From Rhodopseudomonas palustris (GTDB lineage Bacteria; Pseudomonadota; Alphaproteobacteria; Rhizobiales; Xanthobacteraceae), in assembly GCF_034479375.1 (NCBI RefSeq), contig NZ_CP140155.1, positions 1,240,001 to 1,304,000 of the forward strand: a DNA stretch of 64,000 nt. Reading direction: 5' to 3'. Shown in pieces: positions 9,675 through 18,951 of this stretch. Positions within the stretch are counted from its first letter, which is position 1, and every line of letters starts with the position of its first letter. The translations under genes were made by a program, and so were the position numbers. The notes below the pieces were generated by a model. That model saw nothing but the letters and a program-made list of their open reading frames with translations, was not told the DNA's origin and ran no database searches.

Positions 9675-11192
9675 TCAATATTGACTCGCAGATTCTTCGC
9701 CGCGCGGTGGAGCATCGCGAAAGGCTTCGACCATCAAAGGGTTTAGGCCCAGTTCTGAAAGTGCTTCACGAGCCCGTGCATTGTCCTGGGCGCGGCCCGC
9801 GAGGCGATATCCGCTCCAGCGGTCGGGCAACGCCGTGAGCAAGGCGCCCTGGCCGAGCCGCTTCGCCCACTCCTGCAGGTCTTGCGCGAGGAATCGATAG
9901 CCGCCGACCGACATCACCCCGGACGGTGGTGCGGTGATACAGACCGCGCCGCTGGTGCGGTCGAGCCTGGCGGCGAACCCGGTGTCGACATGGTCGGGAG
10001 GCGGCGCCGACACCGGACTGCCGAGCGGCGGCAGCGGCGCGTAGGCGGCGAGCGTGACCATCGGCCCGCGTAGCCCGAGGGTGCCTTTCGGCGTGATCAG
10101 GATTTCGCCGGCCGCCGACGATCCGGCCTGGTTGTGCGGCGCGCTGTGCGGTCCCGGCATGATCACCGCGGGCATTCCATCCTCGACCCGCCGCGCGCCG
10201 AACAGGCCCGCCTCGCCGAACAGATAGATATCGGTGAAGGTCGCGGGCGCAGCGATCCAGGCCGGGCTCGCGGCAACCTGCTCCGGCGCGCGCCATAGAC
10301 CGACGACATTGCGCAGCGTCGGCATTCCGGCCAGTCCGCTTTCGCCGAGCCGCAACGCCAGCGGCGCCGGCGCCACCAGCGTGTCGCAGCCGAGATCGCG
10401 GATCTGGGATTCCAGCACCGTTTCGTCGAACGGATGGTGCAGCGCCAGCGTTCCGCCGCTCAGAAGCCATGTCACCATCGACGAGGCGAGCCCGGCGAAT
10501 GAGGACGGCGCTTGCGCCGACAGCAGCATCGCGCCTTGCGGCACGCGGCCTTCGAGGAAGATTGCGAGACCGCCAGCGATCATATGGAGATGGGTCCGCG
10601 GAATCGCCCGCACGCCGTCCGGCGTGGTGTCGAACGAAATGATCGCGGCGCGGCGCGCGTCCTGGGCCACCGGCTCGATTGCAGGGACGTGTTCGGCCAT
10701 CGCGACGTCGAGCGACGCCATGCCTTCCGGCAGATCGTCGCCGAAGCCGCCGACATAGCGGATCGAGAACGCCTCGGCCGCGGCGTTCATCGCCAAATCG
10801 GCGTGGCTGACGCCGTCGATCCAGCGGGTCGAGACGATGGCGCGCGCCCCGGTACGGTTCAGCGCCGTGGTGATGTCGGCCTGCCGCCAGAGTTGCGGCA
10901 GCAGCGCGACGATCAGACCGGCCCGGTGTGCGGCCAGGATCGTCAGCGGAAATTCGATCGTATTCGGCATCTGCAGCGCGATCACCGAATTCGCCGGCAA
11001 GCCGGCCGCGGTGAAGTGGGCGGCGAGCGCCGAGATCGCCTTGTCGGCCTGCGCATAGGTGAGGCGGGAGGGAGCCTGTCCGGTGATGCGCGGTTTGTCG
11101 GCGGGATCGATCAGGGCGACCGCGTCGGGCTGTCGCGCCAGGATGCGGCGGAACAGTCCGTCGAGCGTCGGCGACGCGTTGGGCTGGCTCAC
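9675..11192 (-). CDS. degenerate adenylate-forming enzyme-like protein (AMP-ligase fold)
   Basis: The 505-residue protein aligns in layout with acyl-CoA synthetases and other ANL-superfamily enzymes: an N-terminal LTYAQADKAISALAAHF region, a DTGF motif near 405 resembling the usual TGD, and a small C-terminal domain. The ATP-binding P-loop, normally SGTTGxPKG, reads SFDTTPDGVRAIPRTH (186-201). The C-terminal catalytic lysine motif (PKTxxGKxxR) is not seen. Acyl-adenylate formation is therefore doubtful. The start is a GTG at 11192. It lies 4 bp after a solute-binding protein gene, and the two look cotranscribed. Confidence 0.6.
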   Translation of the reverse strand: MSQPNASPTLDGLFRRILARQPDAVALIDPADKPRITGQAPSRLTYAQADKAISALAAHFTAAGLPANSVIALQMPNTIEFPLTILAAHRAGLIVALLPQLWRQADITTALNRTGARAIVSTRWIDGVSHADLAMNAAAEAFSIRYVGGFGDDLPEGMASLDVAMAEHVPAIEPVAQDARRAAIISFDTTPDGVRAIPRTHLHMIAGGLAIFLEGRVPQGAMLLSAQAPSSFAGLASSMVTWLLSGGTLALHHPFDETVLESQIRDLGCDTLVAPAPLALRLGESGLAGMPTLRNVVGLWRAPEQVAASPAWIAAPATFTDIYLFGEAGLFGARRVEDGMPAVIMPGPHSAPHNQAGSSAAGEILITPKGTLGLRGPMVTLAAYAPLPPLGSPVSAPPPDHVDTGFAARLDRTSGAVCITAPPSGVMSVGGYRFLAQDLQEWAKRLGQGALLTALPDRWSGYRLAGRAQDNARAREALSELGLNPLMVEAFRDAPPRGEESASQY

Positions 11193-11196
11193 ATGA

Positions 11197-13068
11197 TCAC
11201 CTTTGTGTCGATGGCCTCGCCCACCAGGTCTCGGGCAGGTAGCCGGTCAGGGCATTCGCTTTCGGCCGTTCTATCCGATTCCATCGTGCGATCCATTGTT
11301 CCTGGATGTTGTAGAGCGGGATCACGTAGAAGCCCGAGGCGAGAACGCGGTCGAGCGCGCGCACGGCGTCGACGAATTCCGGGTGCTCCCGTGCGGCGAT
11401 CATCGCCGCGATCATGGCGTCGACTGCCGGATCCTTCACGCCCATGTAGTTGCGGGTGCCGTTGGTATCGGCGGCTTCCGCGCCCCAATAGAAGTACTGC
11501 TCGTTGCCCGGCGACAGTGACTGGTCCCAACGGTTCGGGATCATGTCGAAATCGAACGAGATCCGCCGCTGGTCGAACTGCACCGCGTCGACCGTGCGGA
11601 CCGACGCCTGAATGCCGACCCGTTTGACGTCGCGGGCGAAGGCCAGCGCGATGCGCTCCTGATCCCGTGTGGTCACCAGGATTTCGAAAGCGAGCGGCTG
11701 GTGGTCGTCGCGTCGGCGCATGATCGTGCCGTCGAGCTCGTAGCCGGCCTCCGCCAGCAGCGACAATGCGCGGCGCATCGCGACACGGTCGCGGCCGGAG
11801 GCGTCGCTGGCGGGGAGGCGGTAGCTGCCGTCGATGAAGTCGGGCCGCAGACGAGACAGATAAGGCTTCAGCAGCTTCAACTCGCCGGAATCGGCCGCGC
11901 GGGCATACGCGGAGAGTTCGGAGCCGGCGAAGAAGCCCGCCGCGCGCGTGTACAGATCGAAGAAGTAGTTGTGGTTGATCCAGGCGAAATCGAACAATTG
12001 CAGCAGCGCCTCACGGACGCGGATATCGGCGAATACCGGACGTCTGGTGTTGAACACCAGCACCTCGGTCGGCTGCGGCAAGCCGGTCCTGACGGCGTCG
12101 CGGATGACCGCGCCGTCGCGGGCGGCTGGGAAGTCGTAGCCGTCGTGCCAGCGCAGCGGCTCGGTCTCGACGCGATAGTCGTACAATCCCCGCTTGAAGG
12201 CCTCGAAGTGCGAATTCGCCTCTCGGAAATATTCGATCCGGATCTCGTCGAAGTTCCACAGCCCGCGATTGACCGGGAGATCGCGCCCCCAATAATCCGG
12301 GTTTCGCGTCAGGGTCACGCTGGCGCCGGCCTTCACCGCGCTGACGCGATACGGCCCCGATCCGATCGGCGGCGACAATGATGTCTCCTCGAAGGTCTCG
12401 GCATCGACGGCGTGTTTGGGAAAGATCGGCATCAGCCCGAGGATCAGCGGCAGTTCGCGATCCTGCACATCGCCGAAATCGAAGCGGATCGTGAGGGGAT
12501 CAAGGGCCTTCGCGCGCGCCACCTTGGCGTAGTACTGCCGATGATTGGGGCGCCCCTTGTCGCGCAGCAATTGCCAGGAGAACAGCACGTCCTCGGCCAG
12601 CACCGGTTTGCCGTCGGAGAACCGCGCCCGCGGGTCGATCCGGAACGTGACGTAGCTGCGCGCGTCGTCGGTTTCCACCGATTGCGCCAGCAGCCCGTAC
12701 AGGGTGAACGGTTCGTCGTTGCCGCGCGCCATCAGGCTCTCGACGACGTAGCCGCGTATCCGCTGCACCGCGATGCCCTTGACGATGAACGGATTGAGGC
12801 TGTCGAAGGTGCCGAGCAAACCTTCCACCAGCCGGCCACCTTTCGGCGCGTCGGGATTGGCATAGGGCATTGCCGTGAAGTCGGCGGGCAGGGCGGGGTC
12901 GCCGTGCATTGCGAGCGCATAGGACGGCTTCGCCGCCGACTCTGGTCCGGCCAGAGCCGACTGGCTGAACGAAACCACAAAGCCGATGACGGCGGCCCTC
13001 GCCATCACCCCTGCGAGCAGGCTTGCGCAGGGCGCGAATCGGCCATCTGATTCGGTGCTGTCCACCAC
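11197..13068 (-). CDS. YejA-like extracellular solute-binding protein, family 5
   Basis: Family 5 solute-binding proteins capture peptides and related solutes in the periplasm for ABC import. The mature N-terminus YALAMHGDPALPADF and the NPDAPKGGRL motif resemble YejA, the binding protein of the YejABEF microcin C/peptide importer. A signal peptide ending SQSALA is visible. The start may be the GTG at 13068 (used here, 623 residues) or the ATG at 13005 (MARAAVIGF), which gives a more compact signal. No permease or ATPase gene accompanies it, so its membrane partner must be encoded elsewhere. It is followed after 4 bp by the adenylate-forming-like gene. Confidence 0.85.
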   Translation of the reverse strand: MVDSTESDGRFAPCASLLAGVMARAAVIGFVVSFSQSALAGPESAAKPSYALAMHGDPALPADFTAMPYANPDAPKGGRLVEGLLGTFDSLNPFIVKGIAVQRIRGYVVESLMARGNDEPFTLYGLLAQSVETDDARSYVTFRIDPRARFSDGKPVLAEDVLFSWQLLRDKGRPNHRQYYAKVARAKALDPLTIRFDFGDVQDRELPLILGLMPIFPKHAVDAETFEETSLSPPIGSGPYRVSAVKAGASVTLTRNPDYWGRDLPVNRGLWNFDEIRIEYFREANSHFEAFKRGLYDYRVETEPLRWHDGYDFPAARDGAVIRDAVRTGLPQPTEVLVFNTRRPVFADIRVREALLQLFDFAWINHNYFFDLYTRAAGFFAGSELSAYARAADSGELKLLKPYLSRLRPDFIDGSYRLPASDASGRDRVAMRRALSLLAEAGYELDGTIMRRRDDHQPLAFEILVTTRDQERIALAFARDVKRVGIQASVRTVDAVQFDQRRISFDFDMIPNRWDQSLSPGNEQYFYWGAEAADTNGTRNYMGVKDPAVDAMIAAMIAAREHPEFVDAVRALDRVLASGFYVIPLYNIQEQWIARWNRIERPKANALTGYLPETWWARPSTQR

Positions 13069-13284
13069 GGCAATTTACCACAAGCGAGTGAGGAAACGGG
13101 CCGCGGATGATTGTCGCCATTGATCTTTTCGTGCGCCGATGTATTGAAGGCCATCACTCGACGACGCCTGACCGGCCCGTCACGTAACTGCCTCAATTGG
13201 CACCGAGAGACCGGCCAAACGGCCAGATGTCAGCTCCGCGCGTCGCGGTGGGGTGTGCGACCGTTTCAGAAAGGGTTTTCCGCA

Positions 13285-14061
13285 ATGAAGTCTTGCAACT
13301 TGGTCGCGACGGCCGGGCCGCGCGGGCGGGCATTCGTTCTGCTCACGGCGGCGGCCGTTGCCGCCCTGACCGTCGCTTCCGCAGCGCAAGCGCAGGCCCC
13401 GCAGCAGCCGGCCGCTCCGAAGGCGGCCCCGGCGCCGAAGGCTCCCCCGAAGGCGGCGCCGAAGGGCGGTCCCGCCGCTCAGGCGCCTGCCGCTGCGCCG
13501 CAACAAGAACAGCAGCAGGTTCAGCTGATCTATGCGCCGTGGACCAAGTTCTGCCTCAAGGGCCAGGACGCCAACGCCAAGCAGGTCTGCTTCACCGGCA
13601 AGGACGGCCGCATCGAGTCCGGCCAGCCGGTGATCGCGGCGGTGATCATCGAGCCGGAAGGCGAGCCGAAGAAGATCCTCCGCGTGACGCTGCCGCTCGG
13701 CATGCAACTCGTTCACGGCACCCGCATCATCGTCGACAGCAACGCGCCGCAGCAGAGCCCGTATGTGATCTGCTTCGCCAACGGCTGCATGTCCGACTAC
13801 GAAGCGACCCCGGAATTGCTGGCCAGCATGAAGAAGGGCCAGAATCTGGTCGTGCAGGCGATCAATTCGAACGGCGCACCGCTGACGCTGCCGCTGCCGC
13901 TGGCGGAATTCGCAAAGGCCTATGACGGCCCGCCGACCGACCCGAAGCAGTTCGAAGAGACCCAGAAGAAGCTGCAGGAAGAGCTGCAGAAGCGCGCCGA
14001 AGAACAGCGCAAGAAACTCGAGGCGCAGGCTCCGGCGGGCGCCAATCCGGCCGCGAAGTAA
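13285..14061 (+). CDS. invasion-associated locus B (IalB) family secreted protein
   Basis: A 258-residue exported protein of the IalB family, named after a Bartonella invasion protein but widespread in non-pathogenic Rhizobiales. Residues 1-37 form a signal peptide ending AAQAQA. A proline/alanine/lysine-rich linker follows (38-75), then the IalB domain with paired cysteines (WTKFC, VCFTGKDGRI, VICFANGCM). A charged C-terminal helix of about 30 residues (225-255), rich in Glu, Lys and Gln, is likely coiled coil. I chose the ATG at 13285 because it starts the signal peptide directly. A strong terminator follows. In free-living bacteria the function is unknown. Confidence 0.85.
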   Translation: MKSCNLVATAGPRGRAFVLLTAAAVAALTVASAAQAQAPQQPAAPKAAPAPKAPPKAAPKGGPAAQAPAAAPQQEQQQVQLIYAPWTKFCLKGQDANAKQVCFTGKDGRIESGQPVIAAVIIEPEGEPKKILRVTLPLGMQLVHGTRIIVDSNAPQQSPYVICFANGCMSDYEATPELLASMKKGQNLVVQAINSNGAPLTLPLPLAEFAKAYDGPPTDPKQFEETQKKLQEELQKRAEEQRKKLEAQAPAGANPAAK

Positions 14062-14082
14062 GCCTGATATTCCGCGAAACGA

Positions 14083-14107
14083 AAAGGGCGCCCCTCGGGC
14101 GCCCTTT
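14083..14107. terminator. intrinsic terminator after the IalB-family gene
   Basis: A perfect 10-bp stem, AAAGGGCGCC (14083-14092) with GGCGCCCTTT (14098-14107), around a 5-nt loop. It has A-rich sequence on one side and T-rich on the other, so it can serve both this gene and the convergent hspQ. Confidence 0.8.
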
Positions 14108-14167
14108 GTCTTAATCTCTGTTCGAATGTGTTTGATGAACCCGCTGGCTTTGGCGGGATATGCCGAA

Positions 14168-14500
14168 CTAGTTCAGCGAGGGATTGCGCGGGCGGTAGCC
14201 GCCGGCCTTGTCCTTGACGAAGATTTCGGCGACCTGCGAATGCCGGATCGGTTCGCCGGAATCGTCCGGCAGCAGGTTCTGTTCCGAGACATAGGCGACG
14301 TATTCCGACTCGGCGTTCTCGGCGAGCAGATGATAGAACGGCTGGTCCTTGTGCGGCCGCACCTCTTCCGGGATCGACAGCCACCATTCCTCGGTGTTGT
14401 TGAATTCCGGATCGATGTCGAACACTACCCCGCGGAACGAAAAAATCCGGTGGCGGACGATCTGCCCGATCTGAAACTTGGCGGTTCTCGTCTTGATCAT
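14168..14500 (-). CDS. hspQ: heat shock protein HspQ (YccV-like)
   Basis: HspQ was described as a hemimethylated oriC-binding protein and later as a Lon specificity factor that promotes degradation of Lon substrates. The 110-residue protein starts MIKTRTAKFQIGQIVRHR and contains the conserved FRGVVFDIDPEF and QPFYHLLAE segments, with YVSEQNL near the C-terminal part. Length and motifs are normal. It stands alone between a shared terminator and the divergent AEC transporter gene. Confidence 0.9.
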   Translation of the reverse strand: MIKTRTAKFQIGQIVRHRIFSFRGVVFDIDPEFNNTEEWWLSIPEEVRPHKDQPFYHLLAENAESEYVAYVSEQNLLPDDSGEPIRHSQVAEIFVKDKAGGYRPRNPSLN

Positions 14501-14629
14501 CCGAGTCGCATAGACCAGGATTGCGGCCGATGCTAGTGCGAAACCGGGCTTTCCGCTCGCCGTGGCGCAACGTCCATATCCCTGTTACCGGTCGATCATC
14601 CCCTCAGCCGGTCGCCCCAGCAGTCCCGC

Positions 14630-15580
14630 ATGATCGACATTCTGAACCTCGCGCTTCCGTATTTCGGGCTGATCTTCGTCGGCTTCGCCTGCGGCCGGCT
14701 GAAGCGGCTGCCGGAAAACGGCCTCGCCTGGATGAACTTCTTCCTGCTCTACGTGTCGCTGCCGGCGCTGTTCTTCCGGATCATGTCGAAGACGCCGTTC
14801 GAGGAACTCAACAACCTGCCATTCGTGCTGGCGACCACGTTCGGCACGGCGTGCGCGTTCTTCATTTCGGGTCTGATCGGCCGCACCATCGGCGGCCTGT
14901 CGCTGCGCGAAGCGACGATGGCGAGCCTCGCCGGCGGCTACGGTAATATCGGCTATATGGGCCCCGGACTGGCCCTCGCGGTGTTGGGAACCAAAGCCGC
15001 GGTTCCGGTCGCGCTGATTTTCTGCTTCGACAGCATCTTCCTGTTCTCGATCGTGCCGCTGGCGATGGCGCTGACCGCCGGCGAACGGCGGCCGCTGCTG
15101 CCGACCATCGTCCACGTGGTGCGCGAGATCGTGCTGCATCCGTTGATCGTCGCGGCCTATTGCGGCGCTGCCGCAGCGGCATTCCACGTGCAATTGCCGG
15201 CCGCGGTCGACAATACGCTGCAGTTTCTGCAGAACGCCGCCGCGCCGGTGGCGCTGTTCACGCTCGGCGTGACGGTGGCGCTGCGTCCGTTCGGACGGGT
15301 GCCGTGGGAGATCCCCGGCATCGTCGCGGTGAAACTTCTGCTGCATCCGCTGATCGTGTTCGGCCTGATGCTGGCGTTCGGGCCGTTCACGCTGGAATGG
15401 GCCGCCACCGCGGTGCTGATGGCGTCGCTGCCGCCGGCGCTGAATGTGTTCGTGATCGCCCGGCAGTACAACACCTGGGTCGAGCCGGCATCGGTCGCCG
15501 TCCTGATCGGCACCTTCGTCTCGGTGGTGACGCTGACGACGGTGATGTGGCTGATCAGGACCGGGCAGTTGCCATTATAG
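14630..15580 (+). CDS. AEC family transporter (auxin efflux carrier type)
   Basis: The 316-residue hydrophobic protein has about ten predicted transmembrane segments in two similar halves, which is the fold of the AEC (membrane transport protein / auxin efflux carrier) family. Visible family features include the N-terminal LPYFGLIFVGFACG and the central GGYGNIGYMGPGLAL with its conserved glycine-asparagine turn. Bacterial members export or import small organic acids such as malate or malonate; the substrate cannot be told from sequence. The start ATG at 14630 leads directly into the first membrane helix. It is a single-gene unit followed by a palindromic repeat. Confidence 0.85.
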   Translation: MIDILNLALPYFGLIFVGFACGRLKRLPENGLAWMNFFLLYVSLPALFFRIMSKTPFEELNNLPFVLATTFGTACAFFISGLIGRTIGGLSLREATMASLAGGYGNIGYMGPGLALAVLGTKAAVPVALIFCFDSIFLFSIVPLAMALTAGERRPLLPTIVHVVREIVLHPLIVAAYCGAAAAAFHVQLPAAVDNTLQFLQNAAAPVALFTLGVTVALRPFGRVPWEIPGIVAVKLLLHPLIVFGLMLAFGPFTLEWAATAVLMASLPPALNVFVIARQYNTWVEPASVAVLIGTFVSVVTLTTVMWLIRTGQLPL

Positions 15581-15596
15581 CGAACATATATTTCCT

Positions 15597-15645
15597 GAGC
15601 ATGATCTGATCCGAAAACCGGTCGCCACTTTTCGGGATCATGCTC
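15597..15645. repeat. palindromic repeat between AEC transporter and ubiquinone hydroxylase genes
   Basis: GAGCATGATC at 15597-15606 is matched exactly by GATCATGCTC at 15636-15645, with an imperfect inner stem containing GAAAACCGG and CCACTTTTCGG. The right arm reaches the stop codon of the convergent hydroxylase gene. Repeats with this sequence are scattered through Rhizobiales genomes. Confidence 0.75.
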
Positions 15646-16841
15646 TACAGCGATCGCCAGAACGGCGACATGCCTTCGCGCATCGCCAGACGCCGCAGCG
15701 GCCCGACCGAACTGATCAACTGCATCCCGACCGCGCGCGCGGCCTGCGCCGGCAAGAGATTGCTCAGCAACGTGCGATTGGCGATGTCGATGGCGAAGGT
15801 GCGGCTGGCGACATCGGCGCCGCGGGCGCGGCCGAACCGCGCGATCACCGCATCGCCGCCCAGATCCTGGTCGCGCGCCATCGCATCCTGGACGATCTCG
15901 GCGATGTCGCCGGCGTCGCGCAGCCCCATGTTGAGACCCTGGGCGCCGATCGGCGGCACCACGTGCGCGGCTTCGCCGACCAGCACGATCCGGCGCCGGC
16001 CGTAGGCGCTCGGCTTCTCGATCGCGAGCGGAAACAGGTTGCGGCCGGGCTCGACGCTGAGGCGGCCGACGATCGAGTGCGACTGCTTTTCGGCGGCTGC
16101 GGAGAGTTCGTCGTCGCCGAGCGCCATCAGCCGCTGCGCTTCCTTCGGCGCGGCGACCCAGACGACGCTCATCCGTCGGCCGGGCAGGGGCACGAAGACG
16201 CAGGGGCCCTCAGGGGTGTGGAATTCGGTCGAGACGTTGTGGTGCGGCCGCGCCGTCCCGACGTTGAAGGTGAGCGCCGACTGGTTGAGCGCGCGGCTGC
16301 TGACCGTGATTCCGGCGGCTTGCCGGCATTGCGAGGTGCGGCCATCGGCGCCGATCACGAGCGCGGCCGACAGGGTCTGGCCCTGACGGGTGCGGACCAC
16401 GGCGGTCTCATCGCCGGGGGCGACGGATTCGGCCTCGTCGTCGAACCGGTCGAGATTGGCGACCTCCGCGGCGCGCTCTTCCAGCGCGAGCATCAGATTG
16501 CGGTTCTCGATATTGAAGCCGAACGCATCCATGCCGATCTCGTTGGACGCGAACCGCACCTCCGGCGCCCGGATCAGCCGGTTGGTGTCGTCGACCAGCC
16601 GCATCGTCCGCAGCGCGGCCGCCTTGCCGGCGCAGCGGCGCCAGACGTCGAGTTTTTCCAGCAGGTCGATGGAATCGCCGAGCAGCGCCGTGGTGCGGTT
16701 GTCCGCGTAAGGCACCTTGCGGGCGATCAGGGCGGTCAGCGCCCCGGTCTCGGCGACCGCGATCGCGGCGGCGAGGCCGGCGGGGCCGCCGCCGACCACG
16801 ATGACGTCGTAACTGTTGGGCTCGAGCAGGCTTTGGGTCAT
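15645..16841 (-). CDS. UbiH/UbiF/COQ6-type FAD-dependent monooxygenase
   Basis: Members of this group hydroxylate the aromatic ring of ubiquinone precursors, using FAD and NAD(P)H. The 398-residue protein has the N-terminal dinucleotide-binding motif VVGGGPAGLAAAI (15-27), the middle GADGRTS motif and the C-terminal FAD motif GEAAHVVPPIGAQGLNMG. I placed the start at the ATG at 16841 (MTQSLLEPNS); an upstream ATG at 16892 would add 17 residues with no conserved content. Which ring position it acts on (UbiH, UbiF, UbiI or UbiL role) cannot be read from sequence. No other ubi gene is adjacent. Confidence 0.85.
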   Translation of the reverse strand: MTQSLLEPNSYDVIVVGGGPAGLAAAIAVAETGALTALIARKVPYADNRTTALLGDSIDLLEKLDVWRRCAGKAAALRTMRLVDDTNRLIRAPEVRFASNEIGMDAFGFNIENRNLMLALEERAAEVANLDRFDDEAESVAPGDETAVVRTRQGQTLSAALVIGADGRTSQCRQAAGITVSSRALNQSALTFNVGTARPHHNVSTEFHTPEGPCVFVPLPGRRMSVVWVAAPKEAQRLMALGDDELSAAAEKQSHSIVGRLSVEPGRNLFPLAIEKPSAYGRRRIVLVGEAAHVVPPIGAQGLNMGLRDAGDIAEIVQDAMARDQDLGGDAVIARFGRARGADVASRTFAIDIANRTLLSNLLPAQAARAVGMQLISSVGPLRRLAMREGMSPFWRSL

Positions 16842-16969
16842 GGCAAGACAATCGTCAGTCGCCGCGCCGATTTCAAGCCCGCTCTGCGACATTCATGCTC
16901 CCGGCGTGGTGCGCGACGGCGGCCGCGCCCGATGCAAACGCGGTCCGGACCTGATATGCAGAGAGCCTC

Positions 16970-17707
16970 ATGACCCCGCTGGACCAGCCGAATCCCCTCC
17001 CGGCGCCGCGCGCCAAGCGCATGGCCGCGTTTTCGGTGCATCTCCTGACCGCAGCCGGCGTCGGGATCGCCTTGCTGTCGATGCTGGAAGCCGTCCGCGA
17101 GCATTGGGCGGCGATGTTCGGCTGGCTCGGCCTCGCGCTGGTGATCGACGGCATCGACGGGCCGTTGGCGCGGCGATTCGACGTGCAGCGGCTGCAGCCG
17201 GACTGGGACGGCGACGTGCTCGACCTGGTGGTCGATTTCGTCACCTACGTGTTCGTCCCGGCCTATGCGATCACCGCGAGCGGCCTGCTGATGCCGATCG
17301 CCGCTCCCATTCTCGGCGTCGGCATCGTGATCAGTTCGGCGCTGTACTTCGCCGACCGCAAGATGAAGACGGCCGACAATCACTTCCGTGGCTTCCCGGC
17401 ATTGTGGAATGCGGCGGCGTTCTACCTGTTTCTGCTGCATCCGCCACCGATCGCAGCCAGCATCGGCATCGCCGCGCTGATCGTCCTCACCTTCGTGCCT
17501 TTCAACGTGCTGCATCCTGTTCGGGTGGCGCGCTTTCGCAAATTCAACCTGATCCTGATCGCAATCTGGGCGGTGCTGGCGATCTACGTCATCATGCGGC
17601 ATTTCGAAGTCCCGGCCCCGGTCACGGTGACTCTTTGCGCGATCGCGATCTATATCGGGACCGCTGATGCAGCCATTCGCTTGATCCGACGAGTCCGGCC
17701 GCAGTGA
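16970..17707 (+). CDS. pcs: phosphatidylcholine synthase
   Basis: Pcs condenses choline directly with CDP-diacylglycerol to give phosphatidylcholine, a route found in rhizobia, Brucella and other host-associated or photosynthetic alphaproteobacteria. The 245-residue protein is very hydrophobic, with about eight membrane segments. The CDP-alcohol phosphotransferase motif is complete: D63-G64-x2-A67-R68, then G81, D85 and D89. The 12-residue spacing between AR and G is longer than in other CDP-alcohol enzymes and is typical of Pcs. Its presence supports a Bradyrhizobium/Rhodopseudomonas-type organism. It is a single-gene unit divergent from the hydroxylase. Confidence 0.92.
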   Translation: MTPLDQPNPLPAPRAKRMAAFSVHLLTAAGVGIALLSMLEAVREHWAAMFGWLGLALVIDGIDGPLARRFDVQRLQPDWDGDVLDLVVDFVTYVFVPAYAITASGLLMPIAAPILGVGIVISSALYFADRKMKTADNHFRGFPALWNAAAFYLFLLHPPPIAASIGIAALIVLTFVPFNVLHPVRVARFRKFNLILIAIWAVLAIYVIMRHFEVPAPVTVTLCAIAIYIGTADAAIRLIRRVRPQ

Positions 17708-17806
17708 CGTAGCGCCGATGCTTGCATCCGCCGCGGCGAGGTCGGTTGACAACGCCGCGAGGATGGCCTTCGGTTGCGCGTTGCGTAAATTCCTAAGGGG
17801 ACGATG

Positions 17807-18781
17807 ATGACGAAAGCTGTGCGGGTCCATCGGGTTGGCGGTCCGGAGGCGTTGGTCTACGAGGCCATCGAGCTGGCACCGCCCGGAGACGGCGAGGTCC
17901 GCATCCGCCAGCACGCCGTCGGCCTGAACTTCATCGACGTGTACTTCCGCACCGGCCTGTACAAGGCGCCGACGATGCCGTTCATCGCCGGCAACGAGGC
18001 GGCGGGGGAGGTGGTAGCGGTCGGACCGCACGTCACCAATTTCCATCCCGGTGATCGCGTCGCGTACTATTCGAATCTCGGTGGCTACGCCACCGAGCGC
18101 AACATCGAAGCCGCGAAGCTCGTGAAGCTGCCCGATCACATCACCTACGAGCAGGGCGCGGTGCTGATGCTCAAGGGCCTGACGGTGTGGTACCTGCTGC
18201 ACAAGACCTTCAAGGTCGAGCCGGGTCACCGCGTCCTGATCCACGCCGCAGCCGGCGGCATCGGTCTGCTCGCCTGCCAATGGGCGCGGGCGCTCGGCGC
18301 GCATGTCATCGGCACCGTCGGCTCGAAGGCCAAGGCCGATCTCGCGCTGGCCAATGGCTGCGATCACGTCATCCTCTACAACGAGGAGGACTTCGTCGCG
18401 CGGGTCAAGCAGATCAGCCGCAACGAACTCTGCGACGTGGTCTATGACGGCGTCGGCAAGACGACGTTTCCGGGATCGCTGTCCTGCATCAAGCCGCGCG
18501 GATTGTTCGTCTCGTTCGGCAACGCATCGGGGCCGGTGCCGCCGTTCGCGCTCGCCGAACTCAACAATCACGGCTCGCTGTTCGCGACGCGGCCGAAGCT
18601 GAACGACTATGTCGGCACCCGCAAGGAACTGATCGAAGGCGCCGACACGCTGTTCTCGGCGGTGATCGAGGGCAAGCTGCACGTCCCGATCAACCGCGCC
18701 TACGCCCTGAAAGACGCCGCCAAGGCGCATATCGATCTGGAAGGGCGTGTGACGACCGGGGCGTCGATTCTGAAGCCGTAG
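17807..18781 (+). CDS. quinone oxidoreductase, zinc-independent MDR family
   Basis: A 324-residue medium-chain dehydrogenase/reductase resembling E. coli QorA (NADPH:quinone oxidoreductase). The N-terminal GroES-like domain has VGLNFIDVYFRTGLY and NEAAGEVVAVG. The Rossmann domain has AAAGGIGLLACQWARALGA for NADPH binding. The catalytic-zinc cysteine and histidine ligands of alcohol dehydrogenases are absent, as expected for quinone reductases. Two ATGs lie in tandem at 17804 and 17807; the second has better spacing from the AAGGGG at 17795-17800. Confidence 0.88.
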   Translation: MTKAVRVHRVGGPEALVYEAIELAPPGDGEVRIRQHAVGLNFIDVYFRTGLYKAPTMPFIAGNEAAGEVVAVGPHVTNFHPGDRVAYYSNLGGYATERNIEAAKLVKLPDHITYEQGAVLMLKGLTVWYLLHKTFKVEPGHRVLIHAAAGGIGLLACQWARALGAHVIGTVGSKAKADLALANGCDHVILYNEEDFVARVKQISRNELCDVVYDGVGKTTFPGSLSCIKPRGLFVSFGNASGPVPPFALAELNNHGSLFATRPKLNDYVGTRKELIEGADTLFSAVIEGKLHVPINRAYALKDAAKAHIDLEGRVTTGASILKP

Positions 18782-18789
18782 CGCCCAAA

Positions 18790-18935
18790 ATCCGTGTCCC
18801 GGACAAGGTGCAGCGCGCAGCGCTGCGCCGCAGATCCGGGACCCCGGTTTCTTCGCGAGCGGCCCAACCGGGACCCCGGATCAGCAGCGCACCACGCCGC
18901 AATTGCGGCGCGCTGCGCAGCATCCGGGGCACGCG
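18790..18935. repeat. two palindromic repeat units between quinone reductase gene and rimO
   Basis: Two related units lie head to tail, each flanked by CCGGGA/CCCGG-type ends. Unit 1 contains the perfect palindrome GCGCAGCGCTGCGC (18815-18828). Unit 2 contains CGCCGCAATTGCGGCG (18895-18910). They fill the gap between two convergent genes and could fold into terminator-like structures. They resemble dispersed intergenic repeats of Bradyrhizobium/Rhodopseudomonas genomes. Confidence 0.6.
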
Positions 18936-18951
18936 CGTTGGTAGCTGCGCT

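Noticed and set aside
15597..15645. Palindrome considered as an attachment site or IS end
   Set aside because: No target duplication, transposase or integrase is nearby, and such palindromes are widespread in Rhizobiales intergenic DNA.
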